A stretch of DNA of 64,000 bases from Thiomicrorhabdus sp. (GTDB taxonomy: Bacteria; Pseudomonadota; Gammaproteobacteria; Thiomicrospirales; Thiomicrospiraceae). The stretch spans positions 124,001 to 188,000 of the forward strand of contig NZ_OY782565.1 in NCBI RefSeq assembly GCF_963677875.1, given 5' to 3'. The notes beneath the pieces are model-generated. The model made no database searches. It was given only the letters and a program-made list of their open reading frames with translations, and was not told where the DNA came from. This document shows positions 61,240 through 64,000 of the stretch, in pieces (the stretch's first letter is position 1; every line of letters starts with the position of its first letter). The position numbers were made by a program, and so were the translations under genes.

Positions 61240-61278
61240 TTCCGGGCGGGCGAGCCAAACTGCCCGGAATGCATTTTT
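61240..61278 (+). terminator. Terminator of the periplasmic rhodanese gene
   Basis: TTCCGGGC and GCCCGGAA form a stem around a 14-base loop, followed by TGCATTTTTT. Confidence 0.75.
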
Positions 61279-61351
61279 TCCTCCTGTCGCTCTTTTCTCT
61301 GCTTCTTTTGAATCTCTCTTTATCGTGTCCGTTCACTGAAAGCGCCGCCTT

Positions 61352-62323
61352 CTATAAATATTCTTTAAAGAATTTCCAGATCTCTTCCATTGCCTGAATA
61401 TCCCGGTTTTTATTGCCGACCAGAAAGCGCAGTTCCGGCGAATCGATCCCCGGAATATGATGCCCACCATGATTGATCTGATAAAGCAAAACTCGGCTTT
61501 TACCTGCACACTGGTCATAATCGAACGTTTCGACGGTTGACCGATCACGAACACTTTTATTGTCCAGCTTGCGGTGTTTTGGCGTTAAAGCACAACGATT
61601 GCTTGCAACCCAGAACGCGACGTTTTCCGCCGTAGAGGTCACTTCTCCGCCCTCGTTGCCAAGAAATTTCATCATCCCCCCCTTCCACGGGACCAGCGGA
61701 TCTTCGGTGCCATTCATAATCAAAACCGGCAAAGCCGCTCGCGGACGACACTCGGGCAGAATATTTTTTGGAAGATTGGCAATGATCGCGGAAATCGCCG
61801 TAAAACGCTCGCTTAACTCACAGCCTAACCTTAACGTCATCATGCCGCCGTTAGAAGCCCCGGATACAAAGGTTTGATCCGCATTCACCTGCGGTATTTT
61901 TTGCAGATGATCGAGCAAGACTGAAAAGAAGTGAACATCATCAACTCGGCTGATGTCTTCGCCTTTGCGCAAGTGCCCGTTGCGACCATCGTTCCACTGC
62001 GAACCGACACCGTCAGGATAAACCGCAATAAAGCCGTTTTTATCCGCAAGCGCATTTAGTCCAATGCGTTTGGAGACATCTTCTCCCGAAGATTTCCCTC
62101 CGCCATGCAGAAATAAAAATAGCGCCGTTGAGCCCTTCGCTCTGTTTTGAAAATTCGGTGGGTAGTGCAGATGATAAGAACGATCAAGACCATCAACCTG
62201 AATTTGATAATGTTTTAGATCGTCAGAGGGCTCGACCTCGGTACTCAACAAAAAAATACAAACGAACATCGCCAACAGCAAACTGCAACGACCATCTGAA
62301 TGAGTGAAGAACGAGAGATTCAT
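61352..62323 (-). CDS. LpqC-type exported esterase / PHB-depolymerase-like hydrolase
   Basis: The 323-residue protein has a signal peptide (CSLLLAMFVCIFLLSTEV), the oxyanion segment FLFLHGGGKSSGED, YPDGVGSQWNDGR, the nucleophile elbow VSGASNGGMMTLRL, and HGGHHIPGID with the probable catalytic His. These match the LpqC/feruloyl esterase/polyhydroxybutyrate depolymerase-like family. It would act outside the cytosol on an ester substrate that cannot be named. Confidence 0.87.
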   Translation of the reverse strand: MNLSFFTHSDGRCSLLLAMFVCIFLLSTEVEPSDDLKHYQIQVDGLDRSYHLHYPPNFQNRAKGSTALFLFLHGGGKSSGEDVSKRIGLNALADKNGFIAVYPDGVGSQWNDGRNGHLRKGEDISRVDDVHFFSVLLDHLQKIPQVNADQTFVSGASNGGMMTLRLGCELSERFTAISAIIANLPKNILPECRPRAALPVLIMNGTEDPLVPWKGGMMKFLGNEGGEVTSTAENVAFWVASNRCALTPKHRKLDNKSVRDRSTVETFDYDQCAGKSRVLLYQINHGGHHIPGIDSPELRFLVGNKNRDIQAMEEIWKFFKEYL

Positions 62324-62488
62324 AGAGCAGCCCTCCTGAGATTTGGAAACGGGTCCAGAACATTCTTAGAACATGGCCTCTGCCCGCCTGAGACTGGCTA
62401 TAGCCTACCACGGGCAACACGGAGATAACAATGGAAAATCAATGAGATAAAGAAGATAAAAAGATATTGAACGGCCAGGCATGTCGGC

Positions 62489-62770
62489 TCACTCAGTGGA
62501 ACGAATCAGCGTTTCCTTTAAGGATTTCGAAAGCTTCTTTATCTCAAGCTCGCGCTTTAAAGCCGCTCGACGGGACTCGACTGTCTCCCGGTAAACCAGC
62601 TGGCAAGGGCGACGCGATTGAGTGTAACGCGCACCCCCTTTGATTTCGCCATTATGCTGACGCAAGCGTTTTTCCAGCTGATTGCTGATTCCGCAGTACA
62701 GAGACTGGTCGGCACAGCGTAGCAGATAAACCTGCCAGCCGCCTTCGAAAGAGGGATCAGGACTGTTCAT
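62489..62770 (-). CDS. GIY-YIG domain protein (UPF0213 type)
   Basis: The 93-residue protein contains [29 protein letters not shown], the GIY-YIG core (here VYLL...YCGI), and [18 protein letters not shown], as in YhbQ/UPF0213. Members are small structure-specific nucleases of uncertain role. I chose ATG 62770, which overlaps the end of moaC by 14 bases; the open frame extends 20 codons further inside moaC. Confidence 0.88.
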   Translation of the reverse strand: MNSPDPSFEGGWQVYLLRCADQSLYCGISNQLEKRLRQHNGEIKGGARYTQSRRPCQLVYRETVESRRAALKRELEIKKLSKSLKETLIRSTE

Positions 62771-63248
62771 CCTGACGTTGCCAATGACCGGATTTGCCGC
62801 CTTTTTTCTCCAGCAGCTTGACCTGGTCAATCACCATTCCGCGGTCGACCGCTTTGCACATATCATATAGAGTCAAAGCGGCAACCGAAGCAGATGTCAA
62901 AGCTTCAATCTCGATCCCAGTCTGACCAACAGTTTTACAGGTTGCAGAGATCTCGACACAACTGCGTTCCAGATCCGGAGTCAATTCGACCTTCACCGAG
63001 GTAATCATCAACGGATGACACATTGGAATCAAATCAGGAGTACGTTTGGCCGCCATAATCCCGGCAATGCGTGCCGTGGCCATCACATCGCCTTTTTTAT
63101 GCTTGCCTTCAACGATCATCTGCAGAGTTTCCAGCTGCATAAAGATGGTTGCTCTTGCCGTTGCTTCACGCTGAGTATGCGCCTTATCACCGACATCAAC
63201 CATACGGGCCTGGCCCTTTTCGTCCAAATGCGTTAATTCGTTTGTCAT
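62757..63248 (-). CDS. moaC: Cyclic pyranopterin monophosphate synthase
   Basis: The 163-residue protein opens [18 protein letters not shown] and contains [52 protein letters not shown] and [16 protein letters not shown], all diagnostic of MoaC. It makes cPMP, the first stable intermediate of molybdopterin. It is 15 bp after moeA on the same strand. Confidence 0.96.
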   Translation of the reverse strand: MTNELTHLDEKGQARMVDVGDKAHTQREATARATIFMQLETLQMIVEGKHKKGDVMATARIAGIMAAKRTPDLIPMCHPLMITSVKVELTPDLERSCVEISATCKTVGQTGIEIEALTSASVAALTLYDMCKAVDRGMVIDQVKLLEKKGGKSGHWQRQDEQS

Positions 63249-63263
63249 TCTCTCTCCTAAAAA

Positions 63264-64000
63264 TCAGACAAAAGTGCTAAATGGATAAAAAGCCACCTTG
63301 TCACCTTTCGCGATTGTAGTATCTTCCGGAATAACCGCAAACCCTTCCGCCCAAGAGGCTGACATCAGGACACCCGACCCTTGGTGCGGGAAAATTTCGA
63401 CAACCGATTCCTGACGCTTGTTGACAATACGCGCACGTACAAAATCACGGCGGAAGTTCGCTCTCGGCCAATCAAAATCGGCTTTCAACCAGATCGGGCG
63501 GCTGCTCAACTCGGTCGCACCCTGCATTTTCATCAGATACGGACGCGCAAACAGTTTAAAGGTCGCAAAGGCGGAAACTGGATTCCCCGGCAGACCGATA
63601 AACGGAATCGAGCCATATTCTCCAGCGATTTTGCCATATGCGATCGGTTTACCCGGCTTCATTTTGACTTTCCACATATGCAATTCACCCAGCGTATCCA
63701 ATGCCGGTTTGATGTGATCTTCTTCACCGACCGAAACACCGCCAGTCGTCATAACCACATCCGCAACCGCTGCAGCCTTTTTCATTGCGTCGATTGTCGC
63801 CTCCAGCGTATCTTCGACTCGTCCCATATCAATCCGTTCAAAACCAAGTTGCGGAATCAAACCACTCAAGGTGTAGCGGTTGGCATTATAGATTTTGCCT
63901 TCCTGCGGCTGATCGCCCGGTTCAAGCAATTCATCGCCCGTAGAAAAAGTGGCGATTTTCAACGGTTGATAGACTTGAATTTCACCGATGCCGATTGAAC
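63264..64000 (-). CDS. moeA: Molybdopterin molybdenumtransferase MoeA, C-terminal part (cut by window edge)
   Basis: The frame runs off the right edge; the visible 245 residues correspond to the C-terminal part of MoeA. Landmarks are PLKIATFSTGDELLEPGDQ near the visible start, MTTGGVSVGEEDHIKPALDTLG, KPGKPIAYGKI, GLPGNPVSAF and a C-terminal beta domain. The stretch upstream of the apparent TTG start at 63962 is also MoeA-like (IGIGEIQVYQ), so the true start lies beyond the window. It inserts Mo into molybdopterin and stands upstream of moaC. Confidence 0.93.
   Translation of the reverse strand, partial: SIGIGEIQVYQPLKIATFSTGDELLEPGDQPQEGKIYNANRYTLSGLIPQLGFERIDMGRVEDTLEATIDAMKKAAAVADVVMTTGGVSVGEEDHIKPALDTLGELHMWKVKMKPGKPIAYGKIAGEYGSIPFIGLPGNPVSAFATFKLFARPYLMKMQGATELSSRPIWLKADFDWPRANFRRDFVRARIVNKRQESVVEIFPHQGSGVLMSASWAEGFAVIPEDTTIAKGDKVAFYPFSTFV

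Overview
The window reads as chromosome of a gammaproteobacterium that resembles the sulfur-oxidising Thiomicrospira/Hydrogenovibrio/Thiomicrorhabdus group. That placement is an inference from gene content: a complete cbb3 oxidase locus with its assembly genes, a split YeeE/YedE sulfur-transport pair, a YeiH-type exporter, two rhodaneses, a TRAP permease pair and a BioC/BioH biotin route. Coding density is high and about 55 genes are supported. I see no rRNA, tRNA, CRISPR array, insertion sequence or prophage.

Layout. 1-5.8 kb: a cut-off AraC-type regulator, an SDR, an acyl-CoA-dehydrogenase-like flavoenzyme, a carboxymuconolactone-decarboxylase-like gene behind a textbook MerR-type promoter, a MerR regulator, yeiH with a divergent LysR regulator, and a YjfB-like protein. 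6-9.7 kb: a class 3 lipase, a coiled-coil membrane protein and two YeeE/YedE half-transporters. 9.9-15.6 kb: typA, pip-dtd, and a three-gene unit of two unknown membrane-associated proteins and a patatin. 15.6-24.5 kb (minus strand): ccoNOQP, a 45-codon membrane ORF, ccoG, ccoH, ccoI and ccoS, with FNR-type boxes and internal terminator-like hairpins. 25-28.5 kb: hisBHAFE and a HIT protein. 28.7-33 kb: tatABC (TatC with a long charged tail), a DUF255 protein and a Zn peptidase.

33.3-42.9 kb is the most distinctive block. On the minus strand lie a MauG-type dihaem lipoprotein, an FMN-binding protein and a PepSY membrane protein. Divergent from them are an imelysin lipoprotein, a DUF1111 dihaem protein broken by a 2-nt insertion, a Tat-dependent DUF1513 protein, a second imelysin lipoprotein and a porin. 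Together they look like an envelope system for metal (probably iron) acquisition and redox. 43-51.9 kb: a CDF metal exporter, comF divergent from bioB, bioF, a large DUF748 protein inserted in the operon, then bioH and bioC. 52-59.1 kb: priA, an RcnB-like protein, TRAP dctQM and a DEAD-box RNA helicase whose leader carries a perfect 14-bp parS core. 59.4-64 kb: a cytoplasmic sulfurtransferase, a periplasmic rhodanese behind two dyads, an LpqC-like esterase, and GIY-YIG, moaC and a truncated moeA.

Together the genes describe a microaerobic respirer that handles reduced sulfur, makes its own biotin, histidine and Moco, and exports folded cofactor proteins by Tat. All functional statements rest on motif recognition by eye; no database search was run.
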